Of a stretch of DNA of 56,375 nucleotides, positions 23,954 to 32,388 are shown in pieces. The stretch lies in assembly GCA_964344055.1 (NCBI GenBank), contig CAYFLT010000020.1, positions 1-56,375 on the forward strand, read 5' to 3'. Every line of letters begins with the position of its first letter. Position 1 is the stretch's first letter. The translations under genes and the position numbers were made by a program. The notes beneath the pieces are model-generated. The model saw only the letters and a list, made by a program, of their open reading frames with translations. It did no database searches and was not told where the DNA came from. Source of the stretch: OFTM10 sp964344055. GTDB taxonomy: Bacteria; Actinomycetota; Acidimicrobiia; Acidimicrobiales; Aldehydirespiratoraceae.

Positions 23954-25728
23954 CCCCGGTACCGGTTGACGATCGGCATCCGGCGATCGCGCCCGAAGGC
24001 CTTCTTGGTGATGCGGGTGCCGACCGGCGTCTGCCGGCGCTTGTACTCCGCGATGTCGACGAGGCCACAAACCCGCCGGACCATCTCCGGGTCCGCACCG
24101 GCGATGTCCATGGCCATGATCTCGGCGGACGTGCGATCGTCCTCGACATAGGCGCGAAGGATCGGATCGAGGATCTCGTACGGCGGGAGTGACTGATCGT
24201 CGCGCTTATCGGGCTTCAGCTCGGCCGACGGCGCCTTCGTCAAGACGCTTTCAGGGATCCACGGACCACTGGCTCGCCCGTTGCGCCAGTGGCAGAGTTC
24301 GTAGACCCTCAGCTTCCACACGTCCTTGATCGCCGCGAACGCGCCGGCCGTGTCGCCGTAGAGGGTGGAGTAGCCCACCGCCGCCTCGCTCTTGTTGCCG
24401 GTGGTCAGGACGAGCCAACCGTGTTCGTTGGCGAGCGCCATCAGGATCACTCCCCGGACGCGGCTCTGCACGTTCTGGTCGGTGAGGTCACCGACGTCGA
24501 TCCGGCCGTCGCTCACGTGGGGCGTCAGCATCTCGGTGAACGCCGCATGGGCGGGTTCGATCGGAACGACCCGGGTGTCGACACCGAGGTTCCGACCCAA
24601 CTCCTCCGCATCGGAGATCGAATGGTCACTGGAGTAGCGCGACGGCATCAGCACCCCGTGCACGTTCTCCGCCCCGAGGGCGTCGACCGCGAGGGCAACC
24701 ACCATCGAGGAGTCGACACCTCCGGACAGTCCGAGGCAGACGTGTTCGAATCCGTTCTTGCGGACGTAGTCGCGCACGCCGAGAACGAGTGTGGACCACT
24801 CCTCCGCGAGCAGAGTGAGCGGCTCGGCCAGGGGTCCCGCCAGGCGGGTCCGGGGGGCCGGATGGCTCGGGGTGACGAAGGTGGACGGATACCGGTCGAG
24901 CGTGGCCTTCGGCTCCGGCAGGTCCACGTCGAAGACGTCGAGGGTCTCCTCGAAGGACGCACACCGGGCGCGCACCGACGGGCCGGCGGGACCGGGGCCG
25001 ACCACGAAGGACCCGCCATCGAAGACGAGTTCGTCCTGTCCCCCGACGAGGTTGGCGTAGACGACCGGCACGCCCGACTCGGCGACCCGTTCGGAGATCA
25101 CCTGCTCGCGTACCTGCTGCTTTCCGCCCCGGAACGGTGACCCGTTGACGTTGATCACCAGCCGGGCGCCGCCCCGGGCGAGCTGGGTGACCGGGCCGTC
25201 GGGAATCCAGGAGTCCTCACACAAGGTGATGCCGACGGCCACGCCACCGATCTCGAACAACGCGAGGGACTGATCACCCGGGCGGAAGTGGCGGAGCTCG
25301 TCGAATACGTCGTAGTTCGGCAGGTGACGCTTGTGGTAGGTGCCGAAGACCTTGCCCTCGGCACACACCGCGACCGCGTTCCAGACGCCGTTGAAGTACT
25401 CGATCCCGCCGACGTCGGGGATGACCCGATCGTCCTGCCCCTTGAAGTCGTCACCGTCCGCGAACCCGACGATCACCGCCGTCCGGCCCGTGCCGGCCGC
25501 GAACTTCTCGAGGGCGGCACGAGTGTCCGCCACGAATCCCGGCTTCAACACGAGGTCCTCGGGCGGGTAACCGGTGAGGGTCATTTCCGGCAGCACGACC
25601 ACGTCGGCACCGGCCGCGCCGGCTTCCTCGACCACCGCGAGCGCCCGGGCCGTGTTGCCCTCGAGATCACCGACCACGGCATTGAACTGGGAGATGGCGA
25701 TACGCAGCGATGAGTGAGCCCCGGTCAC
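23950..25728 (-). CDS. nadE: glutamine-dependent NAD+ synthetase
   Basis: A 592-residue two-domain enzyme that makes NAD+ from deamido-NAD+, ATP and glutamine. The N-terminal nitrilase-type glutaminase has catalytic Glu in VLPEMTLTGYP, a Lys in the HKRHLPNY segment and the nucleophile Cys in GITLCEDSW (about 169). The C-terminal synthetase has the PP-loop SGGVDSSM (about 334-341) and the TGNKSE motif. The length matches actinobacterial NadE (shorter than Rv2438c). GTG 25728 is chosen: TACGAT (minus strand, 25735-25740) sits 6 nt upstream, whereas the ATG 69 nt further up lies within the divergent promoter. Confidence 0.95.
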   Translation of the reverse strand: MTGAHSSLRIAISQFNAVVGDLEGNTARALAVVEEAGAAGADVVVLPEMTLTGYPPEDLVLKPGFVADTRAALEKFAAGTGRTAVIVGFADGDDFKGQDDRVIPDVGGIEYFNGVWNAVAVCAEGKVFGTYHKRHLPNYDVFDELRHFRPGDQSLALFEIGGVAVGITLCEDSWIPDGPVTQLARGGARLVINVNGSPFRGGKQQVREQVISERVAESGVPVVYANLVGGQDELVFDGGSFVVGPGPAGPSVRARCASFEETLDVFDVDLPEPKATLDRYPSTFVTPSHPAPRTRLAGPLAEPLTLLAEEWSTLVLGVRDYVRKNGFEHVCLGLSGGVDSSMVVALAVDALGAENVHGVLMPSRYSSDHSISDAEELGRNLGVDTRVVPIEPAHAAFTEMLTPHVSDGRIDVGDLTDQNVQSRVRGVILMALANEHGWLVLTTGNKSEAAVGYSTLYGDTAGAFAAIKDVWKLRVYELCHWRNGRASGPWIPESVLTKAPSAELKPDKRDDQSLPPYEILDPILRAYVEDDRTSAEIMAMDIAGADPEMVRRVCGLVDIAEYKRRQTPVGTRITKKAFGRDRRMPIVNRYRG

Positions 25729-25734
25729 CCCCTC

Positions 25735-25740
25735 ATCGTA
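25735..25740 (-). promoter_or_regulatory. -10 hexamer TACGAT for nadE
   Basis: TACGAT lies 6 nt before GTG 25728 and decides the nadE start. Confidence 0.5.
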
Positions 25741-25795
25741 GGAGGCCCGCTCCACGAAGGAGGCAGGGACGAGAAGGCTGCGCGATGATCGGATC

Positions 25796-26842
25796 ATGAC
25801 CGTCGACCCCTTGGCGCGAACGAACCGGCAGGTGGTTCTGCGCCGCCGACCCGACGGAATGCTGCAGGACGACGACGTGGCGATCGTCGAGGGCCCGATG
25901 CCGGAGTGCGGCGAGGGACAGATCCTCGTTCGGATGGTGTTTGCCCAGATGGACGCGGCCGTGCGGAGCTGGCTCGACGAAGGGACCGGCTATCTACCCG
26001 CGGTCGAGATCGGCGCGCCGGTGCGCGCCGGTGGACTCGGTCGGGTGATCGAAAGCCGGCATCCGAATGTCGAGATCGGCCAGTGGTGTGCGCCGGGGTT
26101 GCCGGGCTGGCAGGACTGGGTGGTCGTCGACCCCGACGACGTGTTCGTCAACCTGTTCCCGCCCGACCTCGACGCCGTCTTCCAGCTGTCGGTCGCGTCC
26201 TCGCCGTCCACCACCGCCTACTGCGGGCTGGTCGACGTCGGCGAGATGACCGAGGGGGACGTCGTCCTCGTCTCGGCCGCCGCCGGGTCGACCGGATCGA
26301 TCGCGGTCCAGATCGCCCGCCTCCTCGGCGCCACGCCGATCGGCATCGCCGGCTCCGACGAGAAGTGCCGGTGGGTCGAGTCGCTCGGCGCAGTCGCCTG
26401 TATCAACCGTCGGACCGAGGACGTGAACGCCCGGCTGAAGGAGCTCGCACCCGAGGGCGTGGACGTGTACTTCGACTGTGTCGGAGGCGAGATCCTCGAC
26501 ATCGCGCTGCGTCGGCTCGCCCTGGGAGCCCGAGTGGTGATCGTCGGCGCGATCTCGATGTACCTCGAAGGGGGCCGCCCTCCCGGTCCCTCGAACTACC
26601 TCAACCTGATCAACAAGCAGGCCAGTATGCGCGGCTTCCAGACGATGGCGTTCGCCGATCGATACGAGGCGGTCTGGGAACAGGTCCGCCAATGGCGGGC
26701 CGAGGGCCGCCTCGACTTTCGCGCCGACATCGGCGACGGCATCGAGACCTGCGTGGATCAGCTCAACTCGATGTTCACCGGAGCGAACACCGGCAAGCCG
26801 CTCAGCCGGCTCGCGCCCGATCCCGGCCCGGGTCCCTACTGA
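25796..26842 (+). CDS. NADP-dependent zinc-independent MDR oxidoreductase
   Basis: A 348-residue medium-chain dehydrogenase/reductase of the leukotriene-B4 dehydrogenase / alkenal reductase subgroup. The nucleotide-binding motif is SAAAGSTGSIAVQIA (about 161-175), followed by GSDEKCRWV, and the domain shows YFDCVGGEILD. Zinc ligands are absent. Typical substrates are alpha,beta-unsaturated ketones or aldehydes, but the actual one is unknown. It is divergent from nadE with 67 bp between the starts. Confidence 0.88.
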   Translation: MTVDPLARTNRQVVLRRRPDGMLQDDDVAIVEGPMPECGEGQILVRMVFAQMDAAVRSWLDEGTGYLPAVEIGAPVRAGGLGRVIESRHPNVEIGQWCAPGLPGWQDWVVVDPDDVFVNLFPPDLDAVFQLSVASSPSTTAYCGLVDVGEMTEGDVVLVSAAAGSTGSIAVQIARLLGATPIGIAGSDEKCRWVESLGAVACINRRTEDVNARLKELAPEGVDVYFDCVGGEILDIALRRLALGARVVIVGAISMYLEGGRPPGPSNYLNLINKQASMRGFQTMAFADRYEAVWEQVRQWRAEGRLDFRADIGDGIETCVDQLNSMFTGANTGKPLSRLAPDPGPGPY

Positions 26843-26863
26843 AACGCCGTCCTCGGCACGGGA

Positions 26864-27862
26864 TCAGGCACCACATCCGACACTCAGGACCTCCCACGGG
26901 CCGAGATCGTCGTTGATGTAGTCGTAGACCGTGGTCCCCGCGCCTTCGTAGTACTGGCTGTTGACCACGATCTCCATGCGACCGTCACCGTTGAGATCGG
27001 CGACCGCGGCGATGCGGAAGACGTCGAGCGCGACGATCCAAGTGTCATCCGGCGGAGCTTCGACCTCGTAGAAGCCGAGGATGGCGGACTGGACCTCCTC
27101 GAGCACGACCTTGCGGAGGAAGGCGATCGAATAGTCGCCCGGCGTGGCCGGGTTGAGCTGGCCCGAGGTGTTGCGCTCGGCCACCACGATGATCTCGTCG
27201 GTGCCGTCCCCCTCGAGGTCGGTCCGGATCACCTGCACGAGCGTCGGTTCGGGATCGACCACGCCCTGCCCGGCGAGCAGCTCCGACGCCGCCTGCTGGT
27301 AGGCGGCGTTGTCGGTGGGCAGCACCTCGACGTCGTGGGGCAGGACGTCCCAGTCGGCGGATACCGCGATCGGGAAGTTGTAGGGCCAGCCATCGGCGTC
27401 GAAACCGACGTCGATCCCGATGGAGTTCTCGACGAAGTCACAGCCCGCGTCGGGCACACCGCCGACCACCTGTTCGATCGGGTCGCCGACTCGGATCACG
27501 GCGAACAGATCACCCGCGACGGCCGGGACCGGCCCGTCGCCGATGGTGCGCCAGTCGCCACCATCGGACCACCCGGCCACGCCGGTGCTGGCCACGATCA
27601 CCCCGGTCGCCGGCGCAGGTGGCTCGGTGGTCGTCGTGGTGGTCGACGATGTCGTCGTGGTCGATGTCGTGGGGGTCGAGGTCGACGTGGAGGCAGGTGC
27701 CTCGGTCGTCGGTGCCGCCGAGGTGGCCGGCGCCTCGCCCGTGGATGTGGACTCCGTGGTGGTGGTCGTCGATCCACCCGAATTCGACTCGTCACCCGAG
27801 CCGCAGGCGCTCACCGCCAACGCGACGGCCACCACCACGACAGAGATTCGGTTCCCGCTCAT
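26864..27862 (-). CDS. secreted lipoprotein with Thr-rich linker and FG-GAP-like repeat
   Basis: A 332-residue protein. The signal peptide ends in the lipobox AVSAC (Cys about 20), followed by a roughly 60-residue Ser/Thr/Pro linker (TTTTTEST...) and a soluble domain of about 240 residues. That domain contains two segments typical of calcium-binding FG-GAP/VCBS-like repeats: RTDLEGDGTDEIIVVAE and VADLNGDGRMEIVVNSQ (DxDGDGxxE type). The C-terminus has Cys residues that may form a disulfide. It is probably anchored on the outer face of the membrane. The gene ends 21 nt from the convergent MDR stop. GAGGA lies 7 nt before ATG 27862. Function unknown. Confidence 0.8.
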   Translation of the reverse strand: MSGNRISVVVVAVALAVSACGSGDESNSGGSTTTTTESTSTGEAPATSAAPTTEAPASTSTSTPTTSTTTTSSTTTTTTEPPAPATGVIVASTGVAGWSDGGDWRTIGDGPVPAVAGDLFAVIRVGDPIEQVVGGVPDAGCDFVENSIGIDVGFDADGWPYNFPIAVSADWDVLPHDVEVLPTDNAAYQQAASELLAGQGVVDPEPTLVQVIRTDLEGDGTDEIIVVAERNTSGQLNPATPGDYSIAFLRKVVLEEVQSAILGFYEVEAPPDDTWIVALDVFRIAAVADLNGDGRMEIVVNSQYYEGAGTTVYDYINDDLGPWEVLSVGCGA

Positions 27863-27917
27863 GGGTTCCTCGTCGGCCCCATGGCGGCGATCCATGAGGA
27901 GACCCGACGCGGCCGCA

Positions 27918-28932
27918 CTACGAGGAGAGGGCCTCGCAGACGGTGTTGGTCATCAGGGTGGTGAGCACGTACGGATCGGCGTTGGCGTTCGGANNNNNNN
28001 NNNATGTAGCCCTTGCCGTCCTTGGCGACCTGCCACGGGATCCGGATGGACGCACCACGGTCGGACACGCCGTAGGAGAACTGGTCGTAGCGCTGGGTCT
28101 CGTGCTCACCGGTGAGTCGGTCCTCGATGCCCACGCCGTAACCCTCGAGATGCTCTTCGGGCTTGCCGAGCGCACCCAGCGACTCACACGCCGCGATGAT
28201 GGCGTCGTAGCTCTCGCGCATGGCGGCGGTGGAGAAGTTGGTGTGCATGCCGGCGCCGTTCCAGTCGCCCTTCATCGGCTTCGCCTCGATGCTCACCTCC
28301 ACGTCGTGGTTCTCGGCCAGACGGAACAGCAGGTAGCGAGCAACCCAGAGGTGATCGGCCACCGCAACCGTGTCGAGCGGGCCGACCTGGAACTCCCACT
28401 GGCCGGGCATGACCTCCGCGTTGGTACCGGAGATGGCGAGGCCGGCGTCGATGCAGGCCAAGGTGTGCTCCTCGATGAGGTCACGACCGTGGATCTTCAG
28501 CGCGCCGACGCCGCAGTAGTACGGACCCTGCGGGGCGGGGAAGCCGTTGTTGGGGAAGCCGGCCGGCCAGCCGGTGGCCGGGTTGATCAGGGTGTACTCC
28601 TGCTCGAGCCCGAACCAGGGCTCCTGGTCGCCGTACTGTTCCAGCGCGGCGACGGCCTTGGAGCGAGTGTTGGTGGCGTGTGGCGACATGTCGCTCGGGT
28701 TGAGCGTCTCGCAGAGGACGAGGATGTCATTGCCACTACGGAGCGGGTCCGGGCACTGGAAGACCGGGTTGAGGACGACGTCGGAGTTGTCGCCGGTGGC
28801 CTGGTTGGTGCTGGAGCCGTCGTATCCCCAGATGCCGGGCTCGTCGCCGTCGGCCAGGATCTTGGTCTTGGAGCGGATCTCCCGGGTCGGTTCCGACCCG
28901 TCGATCCAGAGGTATTCAGCCCGGTAGGCCAT
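27918..28932 (-). CDS. glnII: glutamine synthetase type II (split by gap)
   Basis: A eukaryote-type, octa/decameric glutamine synthetase (Glu + NH3 + ATP to Gln). Visible motifs are the N-terminal beta-grasp MAYRAEYLWIDG, DGSSTNQA, the metal-binding stretch PWFGLEQEYTL, EVMPGQWEFQVG, and MKGDWNGAGMHTNFST. The end is after the gap at 27994-28003, where the frame resumes as NANADPYVLTTLMTNTVCEALSS. The frame differs across the ten Ns, so the gap length is not exact. GAGGAAG precedes ATG 28932. It is divergent from the GlnA2-like gene. Type II enzymes are not controlled by adenylylation, so regulation is likely transcriptional. Confidence 0.93.
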
Positions 28933-29053
28933 TGGTACTTCCTCGTCGTCTGTCGCCCCTACGGGGCACTGTGGATAAGCGTGCGTGCTCGACCACCGAG
29001 GTGGCCTGGACAGTGAGGCTCGCAGCAGGGAATTTCGGTGCTGTTGCCCGATT

Positions 29054-29073
29054 GTGAACGGAGTGTGAACGGA
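29054..29073 (-). promoter_or_regulatory. 11-bp-spaced direct repeat, PHO-box/OmpR-type site between glutamine synthetase genes
   Basis: On the minus strand GTTCAC occurs twice with exactly 11 bp spacing (forward GTGAACGGA at 29054-29062 and 29065-29073). Streptomyces PhoP boxes are 11-bp direct repeats with core GTTCACC, and mycobacterial PhoP sites are 11-bp-spaced TCACA-type repeats. PhoP is known to act on glnA and glnII promoters in Streptomyces. A GlnR-like OmpR-family gene lies 1.4 kb downstream, so the true binder is open. Confidence 0.5.
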
Positions 29074-29095
29074 CGTCCGGAGCCCTTGGCGGATC

Positions 29096-30487
29096 GTGGT
29101 CGGACCCCCCACCCTGGGAAACCAGAGCCCGTTTGGGCAAGCTGTTGGTGTCGAGTGCCGCGGGCGGAGTCCCGCCGGGAGTGTCGAGGAACGCGGCGTC
29201 CGGCTGATCCGGCTGTGGTTCACCGACGTCCTCGGTCAGCTCAAGTCCGTCGCGATCTCGCCGGCGGAATTGGAGTCGGCCTTCACCGACGGAGTCCAGT
29301 TCGACGGCACGGCCATCGACGGGTTCTCCCGGGTTCACGAGTCCGACGTCTTGGCCCGTCCGGACGCGACGACCTTCGAGCTGTTGCCCTGGGCACAGGC
29401 CGACGAGCCGTCGGGCCGCATGTTCTGCGACATCGCGAACCTGGACGGAACCCCCTTCGAGGGCGACCCACGCCAGATCCTGCGGCGCAACCTCGATTCG
29501 GCCCACGATCTCGGATACTCCTTCTTCGCCGCCCCCGAAGCCGAGTTCTTCTACTTCGCAACGGGCGACCCGGCCGCGGGGCGTCCCCGGCCCCTCGACC
29601 GCGCCGGCTACTTCGATCTCACCACCGGTGACGTGTCGAGCGACATCCGCAAGCGCACGATCCACATGCTCGAGGCGATGGGCATCCCGATCGAGTACTC
29701 GTTCCACGAGGACAGCCCGAGCCAGCACGAGATCGACCTGCGCTACACCGAGGCGCTCGACATGGCCGACAACGTGATGACCCTGCGCCTGGTGGTGAAG
29801 AAGATCGCGCTGGAGCGCGACATCTACGCCACCTTCATGCCGAAGCCGCTGAACGGGGTGCAGGGGTCGGGGATGCACACCCATCTGTCGTTGTTCGAGG
29901 GCGAGACGAACGCCTTCCACGACTCCGACGACGAGTACGGCATGTCGGAGACCGCCAAGCGGTTCACCGCCGGGGTGCTGCGCCACGCCCGCGAGATCAC
30001 GGCCATCACCAACCAGCTGGTCAACAGCTACAAGCGGTTCGCCGAGAAGTCGGAGGCGCCGCCGTTCGTGGCTTGGGCCCGCAACAACCGATCCGCGCTG
30101 GTGCGGGTACCGGTCCGGAGGATGGGCAAGTCCGAGTCGGCCCGCATCGAGTACCGGGCGCTGGATGGCGCCTGCAACCCGTATCTCGCCTATTCGCTCC
30201 TGTTGGCGGCAGGGCTGCGCGGCATCGCCGAGGGCTATGACCTGCCGCCGGAGACGAACGTCAACCTCTTCGAGCTCACCGATCGCGAGCGTCGTGAGCT
30301 CGGGGTGGAGCCACTCCCCCGCTCCCTCGATGAGGCGCTCGACGTGATGGAGGAATCGAAGCTCGCCCGTGATGTGTTGGGCGACCACGTCTTCGAGTGG
30401 TTCCTCCGCAACAAGCGGTCCGAATGGGCCGACTTCTGCGCCGACGTCACGCCCTTCGAACTCGAGCGCTATCTGCCGAGCTGGTGA
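29096..30487 (+). CDS. glutamine synthetase type I, GlnA2-like
   Basis: About 463 residues from GTG 29096. Motifs include RLIRLWFTDVLGQLKS, the metal site APEAEFFYF, GIPIEYSFHEDSPSQHEIDLR, the ATP loop MPKPLNGVQGSGMHTHLSL, and NNRSALVRVP. The final segment FLRNKRSEWADF...ERYLPSW resembles mycobacterial GlnA2. The adenylylation tyrosine context (NLYDLPPEE) is replaced by NVNLFELTDRE, so GlnE control is unlikely. The first 30 residues do not look like the family and the true start may be internal; no ATG fits. It is followed 4 nt later by the GlnR-like gene, so the two are co-transcribed. Confidence 0.9.
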   Translation: MVGPPTLGNQSPFGQAVGVECRGRSPAGSVEERGVRLIRLWFTDVLGQLKSVAISPAELESAFTDGVQFDGTAIDGFSRVHESDVLARPDATTFELLPWAQADEPSGRMFCDIANLDGTPFEGDPRQILRRNLDSAHDLGYSFFAAPEAEFFYFATGDPAAGRPRPLDRAGYFDLTTGDVSSDIRKRTIHMLEAMGIPIEYSFHEDSPSQHEIDLRYTEALDMADNVMTLRLVVKKIALERDIYATFMPKPLNGVQGSGMHTHLSLFEGETNAFHDSDDEYGMSETAKRFTAGVLRHAREITAITNQLVNSYKRFAEKSEAPPFVAWARNNRSALVRVPVRRMGKSESARIEYRALDGACNPYLAYSLLLAAGLRGIAEGYDLPPETNVNLFELTDRERRELGVEPLPRSLDEALDVMEESKLARDVLGDHVFEWFLRNKRSEWADFCADVTPFELERYLPSW

Positions 30488-30491
30488 CCTG

Positions 30492-31158
30492 ATGGAACCC
30501 CTGCTCATCCACCCCGATCCGGCTCCCCCGGAGCTGGTCCAGGCCCTCGACATGGGGGGTTNNNNNNNNNNGGCGTGGAAGGGCGCGGTCGACATCGAGG
30601 CGGCCCGTCACGACGAACCGCCCGACGGTTGGGTCGGTGCGGTGATCGTCGCCGGGACCGACCCCGAGGATGCCTTCCGGTTCTGTCGGGCCATCCGCAG
30701 CGGCGACGTCAACGTCGATTCGGTCCTGTTGTTGATCAACGGCGGGCAGCTGGCCAGCCTCGACTTCCGCGAGGACCTGTTCGACGACTTCTGCCTGCAC
30801 CCGTTCCACCCGGTGGAGCTGGAGGCCCGGCTCAAACACCTGTTCCGTCGTTCGGGCCAGGTCGCCCGGGCCGAGGTGATCGAGTACGGCCCGCTCGCCA
30901 TGAACCTCGAGACCTACCAGGCCCTGATCGAGGGCCGCCCGCTGGACCTCACCTACATGGAGTACGAGCTGCTGAAGTTCCTGGCGTCGCATCCCGGCAA
31001 GGTGTTCACGCGGGAGACCCTGCTGAGCCGGGTGTGGGGCTACGACCGTCGACGTGCACATCCGGCGCCTCCGCTCGAAGCTCGGCGAGGAACACGCCAA
31101 CCTCATCCAGACCGTCCGCTCGGTCGGCTACAGCTTCGGCACCTCCCGCTGGGGCTAG
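30492..31158 (+). CDS. glnR: GlnR-like orphan response regulator, apparently frameshifted
   Basis: OmpR-family layout: a degenerate receiver interrupted by the gap at 30562-30571, then a winged-helix domain. The receiver lacks the usual phospho-Asp context (VGAVIVAG) and the conserved Lys (LHPF instead of LKPF), as expected for phosphorylation-independent GlnR. The wHTH reads LDLTYMEYELLKFLASHPGK, then LLSRVWGYD. The next expected residues (a YxGGxR turn) are missing and the frame shifts. In another frame it continues TVDVHIRRLRSKLGEEHANL to the stop at 31158. About 20 nt are therefore missing near 31050, not a multiple of three. GlnR regulates nitrogen genes in Actinobacteria, and its place right after the glutamine synthetase genes fits. 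Either an assembly deletion or a real knockout. Confidence 0.8.
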
Positions 31159-31160
31159 TT

Positions 31161-31187
31161 GTTTCGCTGGTGCCAGGCACCCGAAAC
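31161..31187. repeat. REP-like palindrome in the intergenic space
   Basis: GTTTCG-ct-GGTGCC-A-GGCACC-CGAAAC forms a 12-bp stem with a 2-nt bulge and a 1-nt (in practice 3-5-nt) loop. No T-run follows, so a rho-independent terminator is unlikely. GGTGCC/GGCACC-cored palindromes of this type occur as scattered REP-like elements in soil Actinobacteria, from general memory; copy number here is unknown. Confidence 0.5.
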
Positions 31188-31214
31188 ACCTGGCTGGTGA
31201 TCCGCCGGTGTTTC
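31183..31214. repeat. 8-bp inverted repeat overlapping the REP-like palindrome
   Basis: GAAACACC (31183-31190) and GGTGTTTC (31207-31214) are perfect inverted repeats separated by 16 nt. The left arm shares GAAAC with the preceding palindrome, so two alternative hairpins can form. It ends 17 nt before the DUF1214 start. Confidence 0.5.
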
Positions 31215-31230
31215 CGTGAAACTCCACGTC

Positions 31231-32388
31231 ATGACTGCCGCCCTCGACGCCTGGATCGCCGCGCTCGACCGACTGAAGGAGCTCGGCGAACGGGTGGCCG
31301 GCTCGGCTACCGACGGCGGGAACGCCGCCGCTGCTGTCGAACATCTGGTGGACCAGGCGGTGGTGTGGCTGGCGTGGTCGACCTTCCACGCCGATCCGAG
31401 TCGCCCCTTCTTCCACCGCCACAACGACCTCGTCAGCCAGTGGGGCGGCCCGAACGCCGACAATGTCTACCGCCACGCCCGTCTCGACCCGAATCGGCGC
31501 TACGTCGTCCGGGGCCGAATGCACGGCTGCGACGACTTCAACCTGGCGATCCGGGCCGGATTCATGCACCGGCCGGCCTGGGGGACCCTGGCCCAGGTGA
31601 CGGCCAACGAGCTCGGAATCCGCCCCGGCGACGAGTTCGAGATCCGGCTCGGCGGGGATCACCCCGACGCAGTGCCACTACCGGAGACCGCGGCGATGGT
31701 GTCGGTGCGCGAGTTCTACTTCGAGTGGCGCGAGGAGGAGCCGGCCGTCTTCACGATCGAGTGTCTCGATCCGGATCCGTCCTCACCGGTCACCGAAGCG
31801 GAGATCTCCGATCGGCTCGACGAGGCGCTGGCCGAGATCACCGATTCGATCGCCTACTGGTCCGACTACATGGACGACCATCGGGCGAAGCGCACCGACA
31901 ACTCGTTCGCCGCGACCTCGGTCGACGTCGGGAAGGGCCTGCCGGTGGCCCGCTACGAGTTCTGTTTCTGGTCGCTCGGTCCCGACGAGGCCGTCGTCAT
32001 CGAGCTGGACGAGCCCGACGCCCGATACTGGTCCGCCCAGCTCTACGCCATGGGCACCTTCGAACCGCTCGACCTCTACGCGGGCATCACGAGCCGCAAC
32101 AACCACCAGAGCACGGTGTCGACCGACGGCCGGATTCACTTCGTTGTCGCCGCCACCGATCCGGGCGTCCCCAACTGGCTCGACACGGGCGGTCGCGCCA
32201 CCGGCCTCTGCACGATCCGCTGGTTCTGGCCCTATTCGGACACCCGGCCGTCGATCCGAGCGGAGGAGGTGGCGCTGACGACGGTTCGCTCCCACCTGCC
32301 GGCTGACACCGCATCCGTCGGCCTCACCGAGCGGGCCGGAGAGCTGGGCCGCCGCCAGGCCCACCTGCGCTGGCGGTTCCGCGTGTGA
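31231..32388 (+). CDS. DUF1214 domain protein
   Basis: A 385-residue soluble protein. The C-terminal half matches DUF1214: YEFCFWSLGPDEAVVIELDEPDARYWSAQLY, SRNNHQSTVSTDGRIHFVVAATDPGVPNWLDTGG. These blocks recur in actinobacterial and proteobacterial proteins near lipid or xenobiotic catabolism genes. No catalytic motif is established for the family. ATG 31231 is preferred; GTG 31216 is in frame but overlaps the inverted repeat region. Its stop overlaps the sulfotransferase start (TGATG), so these genes form a unit. Confidence 0.8.
   Translation: MTAALDAWIAALDRLKELGERVAGSATDGGNAAAAVEHLVDQAVVWLAWSTFHADPSRPFFHRHNDLVSQWGGPNADNVYRHARLDPNRRYVVRGRMHGCDDFNLAIRAGFMHRPAWGTLAQVTANELGIRPGDEFEIRLGGDHPDAVPLPETAAMVSVREFYFEWREEEPAVFTIECLDPDPSSPVTEAEISDRLDEALAEITDSIAYWSDYMDDHRAKRTDNSFAATSVDVGKGLPVARYEFCFWSLGPDEAVVIELDEPDARYWSAQLYAMGTFEPLDLYAGITSRNNHQSTVSTDGRIHFVVAATDPGVPNWLDTGGRATGLCTIRWFWPYSDTRPSIRAEEVALTTVRSHLPADTASVGLTERAGELGRRQAHLRWRFRV

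Noticed and set aside
27600..27780. Repetitive gtcgtggt tract
   Set aside because: It is the Thr-rich linker of the lipoprotein on the minus strand.
30369..32306. Single 645-codon frame across the GlnR-like and DUF1214 genes
   Set aside because: It mixes the real GlnR frame with out-of-frame DUF1214 sequence; each gene is recognisable in its own frame.
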